Shown here: positions 1 through 5,009 of the stretch, piece by piece
Position numbering within the stretch: the first letter of the stretch is position 1
Layout of the letters: each line of letters opens with the position of its first letter
Made by a program: the position numbers and the translations under genes
Notes under the pieces: model-generated
Told to the model about the DNA's origin: nothing
The model's input: the letters and a program-made list of their open reading frames with translations, nothing else
Database searches by the model: none
Origin: Pseudomonadota bacterium
GTDB taxonomy: Bacteria; Pseudomonadota; Alphaproteobacteria; Rhizobiales; Xanthobacteraceae
Reading direction: 5' to 3'
Assembly: GCA_021779635.1 (NCBI GenBank)
Contig: JAJYAH010000588.1
Coordinates: 1-5,009 of the forward strand
Length of the DNA stretch: 5,009 bases

Positions 1-328
1 CGACGCCGGTGGTCGCGCCCTGGTACGGCTCGATGTAGCTCGGATGGTTGTGGCTCTCCATCTTGAACACCACCGCCTGGCCATCGCCAATGTCGATGAC
101 GCCGGCATTCTCGCCCGGTCCCTGGATCACCCACGGCGCCTTGGTCGGCAGCCCGCGCAGGTGCAGCCGCGACGATTTGTACGAGCAATGCTCGTTCCAC
201 ATCGCCGAGAAAATCCCGAGTTCGGTGAAACTCGGCACCCGGCCGATCAGCTTGAGGATGCGCTGATATTCGTCGGGCTTGAGACCGTGGCTGGCGACGA
301 GCTCGGGAGTGATTTGCGGCTGGTTCAT
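1..328 (-). CDS. purL: Phosphoribosylformylglycinamidine synthase, PurL subunit (small type), N-terminal part
   Basis: This is the synthetase subunit of FGAM synthase, which converts FGAR, ATP and glutamine-derived ammonia to FGAM in cytosolic purine biosynthesis. Only the first 109 residues are present; the gene runs off the left edge. The visible part has the N-terminal domain with [10 protein letters not shown] (about residues 44-53), [14 protein letters not shown] (about 70-83) and MESHNHPS (90-97), all hallmarks of PurL. The start almost at the catalytic-domain motifs, together with separate purS and purQ genes nearby, indicates the small three-component enzyme and not the large fused one. 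The ATG at 328 is chosen because it gives the usual alphaproteobacterial N-terminus ([15 protein letters not shown]). Its ribosome site is weak, at best AAGAAG a few bases upstream, and a hairpin lies just before it. Unlike the classic purSQL order, it is separated from purQ by two opposite-strand genes, so it probably has its own promoter. Identity is very secure. Confidence 0.97.
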   Translation of the reverse strand, partial: MNQPQITPELVASHGLKPDEYQRILKLIGRVPSFTELGIFSAMWNEHCSYKSSRLHLRGLPTKAPWVIQGPGENAGVIDIGDGQAVVFKMESHNHPSYIEPYQGATTGV

Positions 329-340
329 GCGGCTTCTTGC

Positions 341-354
341 GGGACGGAGGTCCC
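341..354 (-). promoter_or_regulatory. Small perfect hairpin in the purL 5' leader
   Basis: On the purL strand the bases read GGGAC-CTCC-GTCCC, a perfect 5-bp GC-rich stem with a 4-base loop, ending 12 bases before the purL ATG. No poly-T follows, so it is not a terminator. If transcribed it would sit where the ribosome loads, and its CCTCC matches the anti-Shine-Dalgarno core. A regulatory role is inference only. Confidence 0.35.
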
Positions 355-379
355 TTATTAGGGAGATCGGAAGGCGCGG

Positions 380-391
380 AAAAGGCCTTTT
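380..391. repeat. Perfect 12-bp palindrome AAAAGGCCTTTT
   Basis: This fully symmetric sequence lies in the 179-base gap between the divergent purL and thioesterase genes, about 52 bases upstream of the purL ATG. Its position, near where a purL promoter would fall, and its dyad symmetry suit a homodimeric repressor site. No known operator was recognised. I found no copy of it upstream of purC. The rest of the gap (329-507) shows no clear promoter; TAATAA on the minus strand at 360-355 is a poor -10 candidate for purL with no good -35 match. Confidence 0.35.
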
Positions 392-507
392 ATGGCCCAA
401 TTTCCCGCTGTCCATAGATTTGCAGGCGTTCGAGGCGTGGCGCGGATTTGCACATCGCAGACGGATCGGATTTAAGAACGGAAACCCTCAAACCAAGGCC
501 AAACCGC

Positions 508-996
508 GTGGACGACCTGACCAAATCTGCATTCCTCAACCGCCCCGATCTGCATGTCGGCACTGAGGGTGAATTCAAGGGCTGGCGAACCTGGAGCCGC
601 GACAATTTCGAGACCCATAACGGGCCGTTCTGGCACCGGATGGACGACGATGGCCAGATACGCTGCGCCTTTCGGGTCGAAAAGAAGCACCTTAACGGCT
701 CGCGCAATATCCATGGCGGCGCCTTCATGGCGTTCGCGGATTATTGCCTGTTCGCTATGGCAGCTCCGGTGCTCGACGGTCCGGGGGTGACGGTGTCGTT
801 CGCCTGCGAATTCCTTGATGCCGCGCGCGAAGGCGAGTTGATCGAAGCGACCGGCGAGATCATGCGCGCCGGCGGCTCGATGATCTTCATGCGCGGCCTC
901 TTGAAATCCGGCGAGCGCTCGCTTTTCACGTTCTCAGGGACCATCAAGCGGGTGAAACGCAAAGCATCGACGATAGCCAGCCCCGTTGCCACCTAG
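508..996 (+). CDS. PaaI-family hotdog thioesterase
   Basis: Likely a cytosolic acyl-CoA thioesterase of 162 residues, about the usual PaaI/4HBT length. The hotdog signature is clear: HGGAFMAFADYCLFAMA (about residues 69-85) has the HGG loop and the following helix with Asp78, where the family carries its catalytic acidic residue. Strands then follow (TVSFACEFLDAA, ELIEATGEIMRAGGSMIFMRGLL), matching the single hotdog fold. A stretch NGPFWHRMDDDG lies before the core. The substrate cannot be read from the sequence. GTG at 508 is preferred because AAGG at 495-498 sits 9 bases upstream; an in-frame TTG at 448 would add 20 residues of low-quality sequence with no ribosome site. The stop overlaps the start of the EamA transporter gene, so the two are probably co-transcribed and translationally coupled. 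The family is secure; the exact start is less so. Confidence 0.9.
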   Translation: MDDLTKSAFLNRPDLHVGTEGEFKGWRTWSRDNFETHNGPFWHRMDDDGQIRCAFRVEKKHLNGSRNIHGGAFMAFADYCLFAMAAPVLDGPGVTVSFACEFLDAAREGELIEATGEIMRAGGSMIFMRGLLKSGERSLFTFSGTIKRVKRKASTIASPVAT

Positions 997-1960
997 CTTG
1001 ATCCAGCCCCTGCCACGGGCCCATCGCGGCTGGCGTGACTATGCGTTGCTGCTGGCGCTGGCCTGCTGCTGGAGTTCTACCTATCCGCTGACCAAGATCG
1101 GCCTCGGCTCGATCCCGCCGATCACCTTCATCTCGGCCCGCTCGCTGACCGCAGCGCTCTTCCTTCTCATCATCCTGGGCCTGCGCGGCGTTCGAATCCC
1201 GACCGACGCCGCGGCCTGGAAGCTGTTTGCGTTCCAGCAGACCATCAATTCGACGATCCCGTTCCTGATGATCACCTGGGCGCAGCAATATGTGCCGGCG
1301 GCCAGCACCGTGGTGCTGGCCTCAACGACGCCGATCTTTGCCTTCCTCATCACGCGGGGCGTCACGCGGCACGAACCGGCCACGCTGATGAAGCTTGCCG
1401 GGGCCGTTTTGGGCCTGACCGGAACCGCCGCAATCATCGGCCTCGACGCGCTGGCCGGTCTCGGCGGCAATATCTACGCGGAGACCGTCATCCTGCTCGC
1501 CACCATCTCCTTCGCCTGCGCCACGATCTTCGGACTGCGGCTGTCCGAATACGACCCGATGGTGGTGGCGGCGGGATCGTTGCTGTTCGGCGGCCTGGTC
1601 CTGCTGCCGGTCGCGCTGATCGTCGATCACCCCTGGACCTTGCGGCCAACGCAAGAAGCGCTGGTGGCCACCGTCGCCATGGGGATCTTCTCGAGCGCGC
1701 TGGGACTGATGCTGTTCTACATGTGCCTGACACGACTCGGCACGCTCATGACCAACGCGCAGGCCTATTTGCGCATTCCGATCGGCGTCGGCCTGTCGGT
1801 CATTCTGCTCGGCGAATCCGTTCCGCCCAACCTTGTGCTCGGCCTGGTGCTGGTGGTGGCCGGCGTTGCCGCGATGACGGTTCCGGACGGCGGATATGGG
1901 CGCTGGATCAACCCGCTTCGCGCAGGGCGGGCAAAGCCACCCGGGCCGGAGGCTGGATGA
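986..1960 (+). CDS. EamA-family (DMT superfamily) inner-membrane transporter
   Basis: An integral inner-membrane protein of 324 residues, the normal size for a ten-helix EamA permease made of two repeated five-helix halves (about residues 18-154 and 166-298). The first helix has the typical LALACCWSSTYPLTKIGLGS pattern followed by PPITFISAR. Further hydrophobic segments lie at about 53-67, 104-123, 136-152, 166-184, 193-213, 225-246, 263-275 and 282-299. The tail after 300 is polar and proline/glycine-rich, as expected for a cytoplasmic end. Members export or import amino acids, metabolites or drugs; the substrate cannot be assigned here. The start is uncertain: TTG at 986 overlaps the thioesterase end by 11 bases, and TTG at 998 lies one base after its stop. 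Neither has a Shine-Dalgarno sequence, which suggests coupling to translation of the upstream gene. Its stop is 7 bases from the purQ stop on the other strand. Confidence 0.93.
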   Translation: MPPSLIQPLPRAHRGWRDYALLLALACCWSSTYPLTKIGLGSIPPITFISARSLTAALFLLIILGLRGVRIPTDAAAWKLFAFQQTINSTIPFLMITWAQQYVPAASTVVLASTTPIFAFLITRGVTRHEPATLMKLAGAVLGLTGTAAIIGLDALAGLGGNIYAETVILLATISFACATIFGLRLSEYDPMVVAAGSLLFGGLVLLPVALIVDHPWTLRPTQEALVATVAMGIFSSALGLMLFYMCLTRLGTLMTNAQAYLRIPIGVGLSVILLGESVPPNLVLGLVLVVAGVAAMTVPDGGYGRWINPLRAGRAKPPGPEAG

Positions 1961-1967
1961 CGCGAGC

Positions 1968-2669
1968 TTAAGCGGCGCGCTCCAGATGGGCGACGAGGCC
2001 TGCGAACAGGCCGCGGCCGTCGGTGCACCCCATGATGTCTTCGACGTGGTTTTCCGGATGCGGCATCATACCGAGCACATTGCCGCGTTCGTTGACGATA
2101 CCGGCGATCGATTGCGCGGCCCCGTTGATGTTGGAGCGCTCGTCCACCACGCCCTCGGCGGAGCAGTAGCGATAGAGCACCCGCCCGTCGCCTTCGAGCC
2201 GCTTTAACGTCTCTTCATCCGCCTCGTAATTGCCTTCGCCATGGGCGACCGGCACGCGAACGACCTGCCCGGCATTGTAGCCGCGCGTAAATGGCGTATC
2301 CGAGCGTTCGACCCGCAGATGCACGTCATGGCAGATGAATTTCAGCCGCGCGTTGCGCATGAGCACGCCGGGCAACAGGCCTGCCTCACAGAGAATCTGA
2401 AAACCGTTGCAGACGCCGAGCACCAGACCGCCTTGGGCCGCAAACGCCCGCACCGCGTCCATGACCGGCGCGCGCGCGGCAATCGCCCCGCAGCGCAGGT
2501 AGTCGCCATAGGAAAATCCGCCGGGCACCACCACCAGATCAGTACCCTTGGGCAGCGCTGTCTCGGCATGCCAGACCATCGCGGGCTCATGACCAGACGC
2601 GAGCCGCAGCGCGCGCGCCATGTCGCGCTCGCGATTGATTCCGGGAAAGACGAGAACAGCGGATTTCAT
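1968..2669 (-). CDS. purQ: Phosphoribosylformylglycinamidine synthase, glutaminase subunit PurQ
   Basis: A class I glutamine amidotransferase of 233 residues that hydrolyses glutamine and supplies ammonia to PurL within the PurL-PurQ-PurS complex. The catalytic triad is visible: nucleophile Cys87 in LGVCNGFQ, and His204 and Glu206 in MMPHPENH. Other hallmarks are the N-terminal [10 protein letters not shown] and [13 protein letters not shown] (about 47-59), which builds the oxyanion region. The length fits the free-standing subunit. The ATG at 2669 lies 13 bases after the purS stop; the only candidate ribosome site is a weak TAGG that includes the first bases of the purS stop codon region, so translation is probably coupled. 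It is the last gene of purC-purS-purQ. No terminator hairpin with a T-run is visible at its end, and it converges on the EamA gene with a 7-base gap, so the two transcripts probably overlap at their 3' ends. Confidence 0.98.
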   Translation of the reverse strand: MKSAVLVFPGINRERDMARALRLASGHEPAMVWHAETALPKGTDLVVVPGGFSYGDYLRCGAIAARAPVMDAVRAFAAQGGLVLGVCNGFQILCEAGLLPGVLMRNARLKFICHDVHLRVERSDTPFTRGYNAGQVVRVPVAHGEGNYEADEETLKRLEGDGRVLYRYCSAEGVVDERSNINGAAQSIAGIVNERGNVLGMMPHPENHVEDIMGCTDGRGLFAGLVAHLERAA

Positions 2670-2682
2670 CAGCGGACGTTGC

Positions 2683-2925
2683 CTAGCTCAGAACCTCGAC
2701 CCGGTAATTCTCGATCACGGTATTCGCCAAAAGCTTGTCGGCGGCATCTTTCAGTGCCGCCTCGGCCTTGGCCTTGTCGGAGCCCGACAGTTCGATATCG
2801 AACACCTTGCCCTGGCGCACGCTGGCGACGCCATCGACGCCGAGCGATTTCAGCGCGCCTTCGATGGCCTTGCCCTGCGGATCGAGAATGCCGGTTTTTA
2901 GTGTAACGGTGACGCGCGCTTTCAC
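2683..2925 (-). CDS. purS: Phosphoribosylformylglycinamidine synthase, PurS subunit
   Basis: A protein of 80 residues, the normal PurS length. PurS is the small dimeric bridge that holds PurQ and PurL together and allows ammonia channelling; it has no catalytic activity itself. The sequence shows the family pattern: [20 protein letters not shown] at the N-terminus, then [10 protein letters not shown], a [11 protein letters not shown] strand, an alanine/lysine-rich helix and the C-terminal strand [10 protein letters not shown]. The start is GTG at 2925. It is supported by a GAGG ribosome site (minus strand, 2935-2932) 6 bases upstream, which overlaps the purC stop codon. The purC stop and this start are only 8 bases apart, so the genes are translationally coupled. 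A much longer open frame continues upstream to 3165 but overlaps purC and is spurious. Confidence 0.96.
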   Translation of the reverse strand: MKARVTVTLKTGILDPQGKAIEGALKSLGVDGVASVRQGKVFDIELSGSDKAKAEAALKDAADKLLANTVIENYRVEVLS

Positions 2926-2933
2926 GGACGACC

Positions 2934-3701
2934 TCAGCTCTTCACTAGCACCGGGCCGGAGCCCGCGGGCCGCTCGTTCTCCATCAGGATGCCCAGCCGC
3001 TTGGCGACTTCGGTGTAGGCCTCCAGCAGGCCGCCGAGATCCCGGCGGAAGCGGTCCTTGTCGAGCTTCTCGTTCGACTTGATGTCCCACAGCCGGCAGG
3101 AGTCGGGCGATATCTCGTCGGCGACGATGATTCGCATCATCTCGTTTTCGAACAGGCGGCCGCATTCCATCTTGAAATCGACCAGGCGGATGCCGATTCC
3201 CAGAAACAGCCCGGTCAGGAAGTCATTGACGCGGATCGCCAGCGCCATGATGTCGTCGATTTCCTGCGGCGTCGCCCAGCCGAACGCGGTGATGTGCTCC
3301 TCGGAGACCATCGGGTCGTTGAGCTGGTCGTTCTTGTAGTAGAATTCGATAATGGAGCGCGGCAACTGGGTACCTTCCTCGATCCCGAGGCGCTGCGACA
3401 GCGATCCCGCCGCCACGTTCCGCACCACCACCTCCAGAGGCACGATCTCGACCTCGCGAATCAACTGCTCGCGCATGTTGAGTCGGCGGATGAAATGGGT
3501 GGGCACCCCGATGTCGTTGAGGTGCTGAAACAGGTACTCCGAAATCCGGTTATTGAGGACGCCCTTGCCCTCGATCACCTGGTGTTTCTTGGCATTGAAC
3601 GCGGTCGCATCGTCCTTGAAGTGCTGGATCAGGGTTCCCGGCTCCGGTCCTTCATAAAGGACCTTCGCCTTGCCTTCATAAATGCGTCGGCGTCGGCTCA
3701 T
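2934..3701 (-). CDS. purC: SAICAR synthetase (phosphoribosylaminoimidazole-succinocarboxamide synthase)
   Basis: A cytosolic enzyme of 255 residues that joins CAIR and aspartate using ATP to give SAICAR in purine biosynthesis. Hallmarks in order: IYEGKAK (7-13, nucleotide-binding loop), signature 1 as [13 protein letters not shown] (88-100), DPMVSEEHI (129-137), signature 2 as LVDFKMECG (173-181, Cys where many bacteria have Phe) and [13 protein letters not shown] (194-206). The ATG at 3701 is chosen because it gives the usual [11 protein letters not shown] alphaproteobacterial N-terminus. It has no good Shine-Dalgarno sequence. An in-frame ATG at 3731, with GGAG 12 bases upstream, would add ten residues and is a real alternative. 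The frame stays open to 3926, but that extension has no family resemblance. This is the first gene of purC-purS-purQ and is divergent from the zeta-subunit gene. Confidence 0.97.
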   Translation of the reverse strand: MSRRRRIYEGKAKVLYEGPEPGTLIQHFKDDATAFNAKKHQVIEGKGVLNNRISEYLFQHLNDIGVPTHFIRRLNMREQLIREVEIVPLEVVVRNVAAGSLSQRLGIEEGTQLPRSIIEFYYKNDQLNDPMVSEEHITAFGWATPQEIDDIMALAIRVNDFLTGLFLGIGIRLVDFKMECGRLFENEMMRIIVADEISPDSCRLWDIKSNEKLDKDRFRRDLGGLLEAYTEVAKRLGILMENERPAGSGPVLVKS

Positions 3702-3766
3702 TGGGATGTACCGTGTGTTGTTGAAGTCCATGAAATTGGTTTGCTCCGGATGACAAGGCTGCGACC

Positions 3767-3784
3767 CACGACGGAGCTGCCGTG
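3767..3784 (-). promoter_or_regulatory. Possible hairpin in the purC leader
   Basis: On the purC strand the bases read CACGGC-AGCTCC-GTCGTG. This forms a 6-bp stem including one G-T wobble and a 6-base loop, about 65 bases upstream of the purC ATG. It shares the heptamer CTCCGTC with the purL-leader hairpin. No T-run follows. The structure is modest and its function unproven. Confidence 0.25.
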
Positions 3785-3913
3785 AAGGCCAGGAACGGAA
3801 AAACAGAACGAGAACCGGGCCTGAGTCGAACCTAGCCGATTGGCCTATCCAGTACAATCGATCCGGCCTTCCGGGGCCAAGTTTTACCGCTCTGCCTGCG
3901 GCTTTTAGGGCCG

Positions 3914-3942
3914 TTGTTTTAACCATTTACTCTGGTTATCTA
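3914..3942 (+). promoter_or_regulatory. Candidate promoter for the zeta-subunit gene
   Basis: TTGTTT (3914-3919), a 17-base spacer and TATCTA (3937-3942) give sigma70-like elements at standard spacing, about 70 bases before the ATG. The -35 matches TTG of TTGACA and the -10 matches only TAT, so the support is the spacing and the AT-rich context within a GC-rich region. Confidence 0.35.
3920..3938. repeat. Inverted repeat TAACCA-N7-TGGTTA
   Basis: A perfect 6-bp dyad with a 7-base spacer lies across the spacer and -10 of the candidate zeta promoter. The left arm is part of TTAACCAT (3919-3926), which matches the octamer form I recall for the alphaproteobacterial cell-cycle regulator CtrA. The full CtrA form TTAA-N7-TTAA is absent. 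The layout fits an operator; the binding protein is unknown. Confidence 0.4.
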
Positions 3943-3971
3943 GGGATCGGGGGGAGTTGCCGCAACGAGGC

Positions 3972-3992
3972 CGTGCCTACCAATTCGGCACG
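3972..3992 (+). promoter_or_regulatory. Hairpin in the 5' leader of the zeta-subunit gene
   Basis: CGTGCC (3972-3977) and GGCACG (3987-3992) form a perfect 6-bp stem with a 9-base loop. It ends 5 bases before the GGAA ribosome site (3998-4001). There is no T-run, so it is not a standard terminator. It could affect transcript stability or ribosome access; this is inference. Confidence 0.4.
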
Positions 3993-4009
3993 AGATCGGA
4001 ACCTTGGTC

Positions 4010-4330
4010 ATGACCACATTCGACAAGCGCGAGGAGACTTTCGAGCGCAAGTTCGTTCTCGACGAAGAGTTGAAGTTCAAGGCCGAAGCCCGCCGCAACA
4101 AGCTGTTCGGGCTATGGGTGGCAGATCGGCTCGGGTTGTCGGGCGACGCCGCCAGTGCCTACGCCAAAGACGTGGTCGCCTCCGATTTCGAGGCCGACGG
4201 CGACGGCGTGGTCCGCAAGGTGACCGGCGACCTCAACGCCAAGGGCATCGCCATGGCCGAAGCGCAGCTTCGCGCCAAGATGGATGAGCTGATGGCGCAG
4301 GCGGTCATGCAGGTGAAGGCGGGGGAGTAA
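4010..4330 (+). CDS. F1F0-ATPase inhibitor subunit zeta (DUF1476 family)
   Basis: A small soluble protein of 106 residues, the family's normal length. In Paracoccus denitrificans the zeta subunit binds F1 and blocks ATP hydrolysis, acting as a one-way ratchet much like mitochondrial IF1. The match to that family is clear from recall: N-terminal MTTFDKREETFERKF (1-15, the inhibitory segment), then FKAEARRNKLFGLWVADRLG (23-42), AYAKDVVASDFE (50-61) and the C-terminal helix LRAKMDELMAQAV (87-99). The protein should be largely helical, with no signal peptide or membrane segment. The ATG at 4010 has GGAA (3998-4001) 8 bases upstream; a TTG two codons earlier is less likely. It is divergent from purC and convergent, across 24 bases, with a secreted-protein gene. 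Inhibitory strength varies between alphaproteobacteria, so hydrolysis block here is inferred from the family. Confidence 0.93.
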   Translation: MTTFDKREETFERKFVLDEELKFKAEARRNKLFGLWVADRLGLSGDAASAYAKDVVASDFEADGDGVVRKVTGDLNAKGIAMAEAQLRAKMDELMAQAVMQVKAGE

Positions 4331-4354
4331 GGCGCGCTCGCCCTGAGATTCTGC

Positions 4355-4744
4355 CTACTTCATCGTGATCTGCAAATTCATCGAACCGTTGACGGTGTAG
4401 CCTTCCTGCTGTTGTTGGCCAAACTGTCGGCCAATATTGACGTTGACCGATTCCATGCGACAGTCTTTTGCAAGAACTTCGCGGAGCAGATCGCATTCAC
4501 GTGCCGCCAATTCGTAGACGGTGCGGCGCGCCCTATCGCGCAATTTCTCTGCCTCCACGCCTTCTCCTGAGGGGCCGGTAACGAAGAAATTGATGCTCGA
4601 TTGAATTCGGACCAGTCCCTCCTGGCGCGACGGCGAGCCGGATTGCTCAATTGTGATCCGCTGTCCCGGCGTTTGCGCGGCAACAGGTGCCAACAAGAGA
4701 AACAGGCTGGCGCTGGCTAAAGCCAGTTGCTTGAACGGACTCAT
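4355..4744 (-). CDS. Small secreted protein of unknown function
   Basis: A 129-residue protein that I do not recognise with confidence. It has a clean Sec signal peptide: Lys5, the hydrophobic run LALASASLFLLLAP, and a likely signal peptidase I site at VAA-Q (after residue 23). The mature part of about 106 residues should be periplasmic or exported. It runs as a strand (LVRIQSSINFFVTG), a helix (VEAEKLRDRARRTVYELAAR), two cysteines (84 and 95, possibly a disulfide), then strands VNVNIGRQF and TVNGSMNLQITM separated by a QQQQ linker. The strand-helix-strand-strand order loosely resembles SIMPL/DUF541 domains, but I would not assign it. The ATG at 4744 is chosen because it starts the signal peptide and has AAGGG 6 bases upstream; an in-frame ATG at 4780 would add 12 polar residues. 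It probably has its own promoter, or reads from the partial gene 121 bases upstream. Confidence 0.85.
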   Translation of the reverse strand: MSPFKQLALASASLFLLLAPVAAQTPGQRITIEQSGSPSRQEGLVRIQSSINFFVTGPSGEGVEAEKLRDRARRTVYELAARECDLLREVLAKDCRMESVNVNIGRQFGQQQQEGYTVNGSMNLQITMK

Positions 4745-4759
4745 CAGAAACCCTTTTTT

Positions 4760-4788
4760 CGGCTGGAGCGATGCTCGCACCCTGTCAA
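4760..4788 (-). promoter_or_regulatory. Weak candidate promoter for the small secreted protein gene
   Basis: A perfect TTGACA (minus strand, 4788-4783) is the only strong element in the 121-base gap 4745-4865. At 17 bases spacing the -10 would be CAGCCG, which is poor, and the leader would be only about ten bases. The gap also holds a short GCCG/CGGC hairpin (4846-4858) just after the upstream gene, without a clear T-run. Confidence 0.2.
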
Positions 4789-4865
4789 CTTCGGTTTGCG
4801 ATTTAGCAAAGCTTCATCCGCAAAAGTCGTTACATCGTTTCATCCGCCGTTAACCGGCAGAGGGG

Positions 4866-5009
4866 CTAGCCCTCCTTGAAGCCGTATTCCGGCACATTGC
4901 CGCTGGCGCCGTAGTATTTGTAAGGCAGGAACTTGCCGGACATCGTGATCTTGACCCGGTCGCCTTTGGGATTGGGCAGGCGTTCCATCACCATATCGAA
5001 ATCGATCGC
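4866..5009 (-). CDS. C-terminal end of an unrecognised protein (partial)
   Basis: An open frame enters from the right edge and ends at a TAG at 4868-4866, giving the last 47 residues of a protein. The sequence reads [34 protein letters not shown], then [13 protein letters not shown]. It has a strand-like segment followed by an aromatic, glycine-rich tail, and no membrane helix. Codon choice (mostly G or C in third position) and natural composition support real coding. I do not recognise the family, and the fragment is too short to assign a function. It is on the same strand as the small secreted protein gene, 121 bases upstream of it. Confidence 0.7.
   Translation of the reverse strand, partial: AIDFDMVMERLPNPKGDRVKITMSGKFLPYKYYGASGNVPEYGFKEG

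Larger units (their letters stand above)
3702..4009. other. Divergent intergenic region between purC and the zeta-subunit gene
   Basis: These 308 bases hold no convincing gene. They must contain the promoters for the purCSQ operon (minus) and the ATPase zeta gene (plus). Seen here: a purC-leader hairpin (3767-3784); a CGATTG/CAATCG inverted repeat with a 12-base spacer (3837-3860); a GGCC-rich block at 3863-3878 that can fold several ways; an operator-like repeat at 3920-3938; and a zeta-leader hairpin (3972-3992). For purC the best promoter guess is weak: minus-strand CTTGGC (3881-3876), a 17-base spacer, then ATTGTA. No riboswitch class was recognised, but the leader is long enough for one. 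Confidence 0.6.

Noticed and set aside
448..507. Upstream TTG start extending the thioesterase by 20 residues
   Set aside because: There is no ribosome site before 448, and the added residues look non-coding; GTG at 508 has AAGG at good spacing.
1322..1654. Minus-strand frames opposite the EamA gene, rich in Arg, Gln and Gly
   Set aside because: They are low-complexity shadows of a membrane-protein gene with no start signal.
2241..2906. Plus-strand open frame of 221 codons opposite purQ and purS
   Set aside because: It is fully antisense to two certain genes, has the skewed Arg/His/Pro-rich composition of GC-rich shadow frames, and resembles no known family.
3294..3785. Plus-strand open frame of 163 codons opposite the 5' half of purC
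   Set aside because: It is antisense to a certain gene, and its open frame follows from purC codon bias; no domain or ribosome site supports it.
3820..3836. GGTTCGACTC on the minus strand, like a tRNA T-loop
   Set aside because: The flanking bases do not form a T stem, and no acceptor, D or anticodon arm could be built around it.
3888..3906. CCGC-N7-GCGG followed by CTTTT, like a small terminator
   Set aside because: The stem is only 4 bp with a 7-base loop and there is no upstream plus-strand gene to terminate.
3982..4001. Exact match to the cDNA-cloning adapter AATTCGGCACGAG (3982-3994), followed by AGATCGGAA, the start of a common sequencing adapter
   Set aside because: The sequence runs without a break into the ribosome site and start of a real gene, the EcoRI G is missing, and the second match stops after nine bases. 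Chance is the likely cause; the same region in a relative would settle it.
4331..4342. GGCG-CGCT-CGCC hairpin after the zeta stop codon
   Set aside because: It has a 4-bp stem with no T-run and is too weak to call a terminator, though Rho-independent signals are often poor in this group.
4849..4855. GTTAACC as a second possible CtrA half-site
   Set aside because: Only a six-base TTAACC core matches, with no second half at the right spacing; this short motif is common by chance.

Overview
The window is a GC-rich chromosomal segment from an alphaproteobacterium, most likely of the Rhizobiales and close to the Bradyrhizobium/Rhodopseudomonas group. The basis is recall of protein families, not a search: PurC and PurL have the sequence character of that group, and one gene encodes the alphaproteobacterial F1-ATPase inhibitor subunit zeta (DUF1476). 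I see no insertion sequence, phage gene, CRISPR array, tRNA or rRNA. It reads as ordinary core genome, not a mobile island.

Layout: the 5' part of purL lies on the minus strand at the left edge (1-328). A 179-base gap holds a small hairpin and a perfect 12-bp palindrome. Next come two plus-strand genes that overlap by a few codons: a PaaI-type hotdog thioesterase (508-996) and an EamA-family (DMT) transporter (986-1960). The transporter ends 7 bases from the end of purQ, which is convergent. Minus-strand purQ (1968-2669), purS (2683-2925) and purC (2934-3701) form a tight operon read as purC-purS-purQ. A 308-base divergent intergenic region separates purC from the plus-strand zeta-subunit gene (4010-4330). 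Beyond it are a minus-strand gene for a small secreted protein of unknown function (4355-4744) and the 3' end of an unrecognised minus-strand gene (4866-5009).

How the genes work together: PurS, PurQ and the small-type PurL are the three parts of one FGAM synthase, which carries out step 4 of purine biosynthesis. PurC acts four steps later. The cluster is split: the two-gene thioesterase/transporter block, on the opposite strand, sits between purQ and purL, so purL probably needs its own promoter. The zeta subunit is expected to bind F1 and inhibit ATP hydrolysis. It shares its upstream region with the purine operon, so an ATP-economy gene and purine-synthesis genes lie head to head.

I found no convincing new system. 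The points most worth a second look are the purC/zeta divergent intergenic region (an operator-like inverted repeat, an exact TTAACCAT octamer and a leader hairpin), the split pur cluster, and the small secreted protein.
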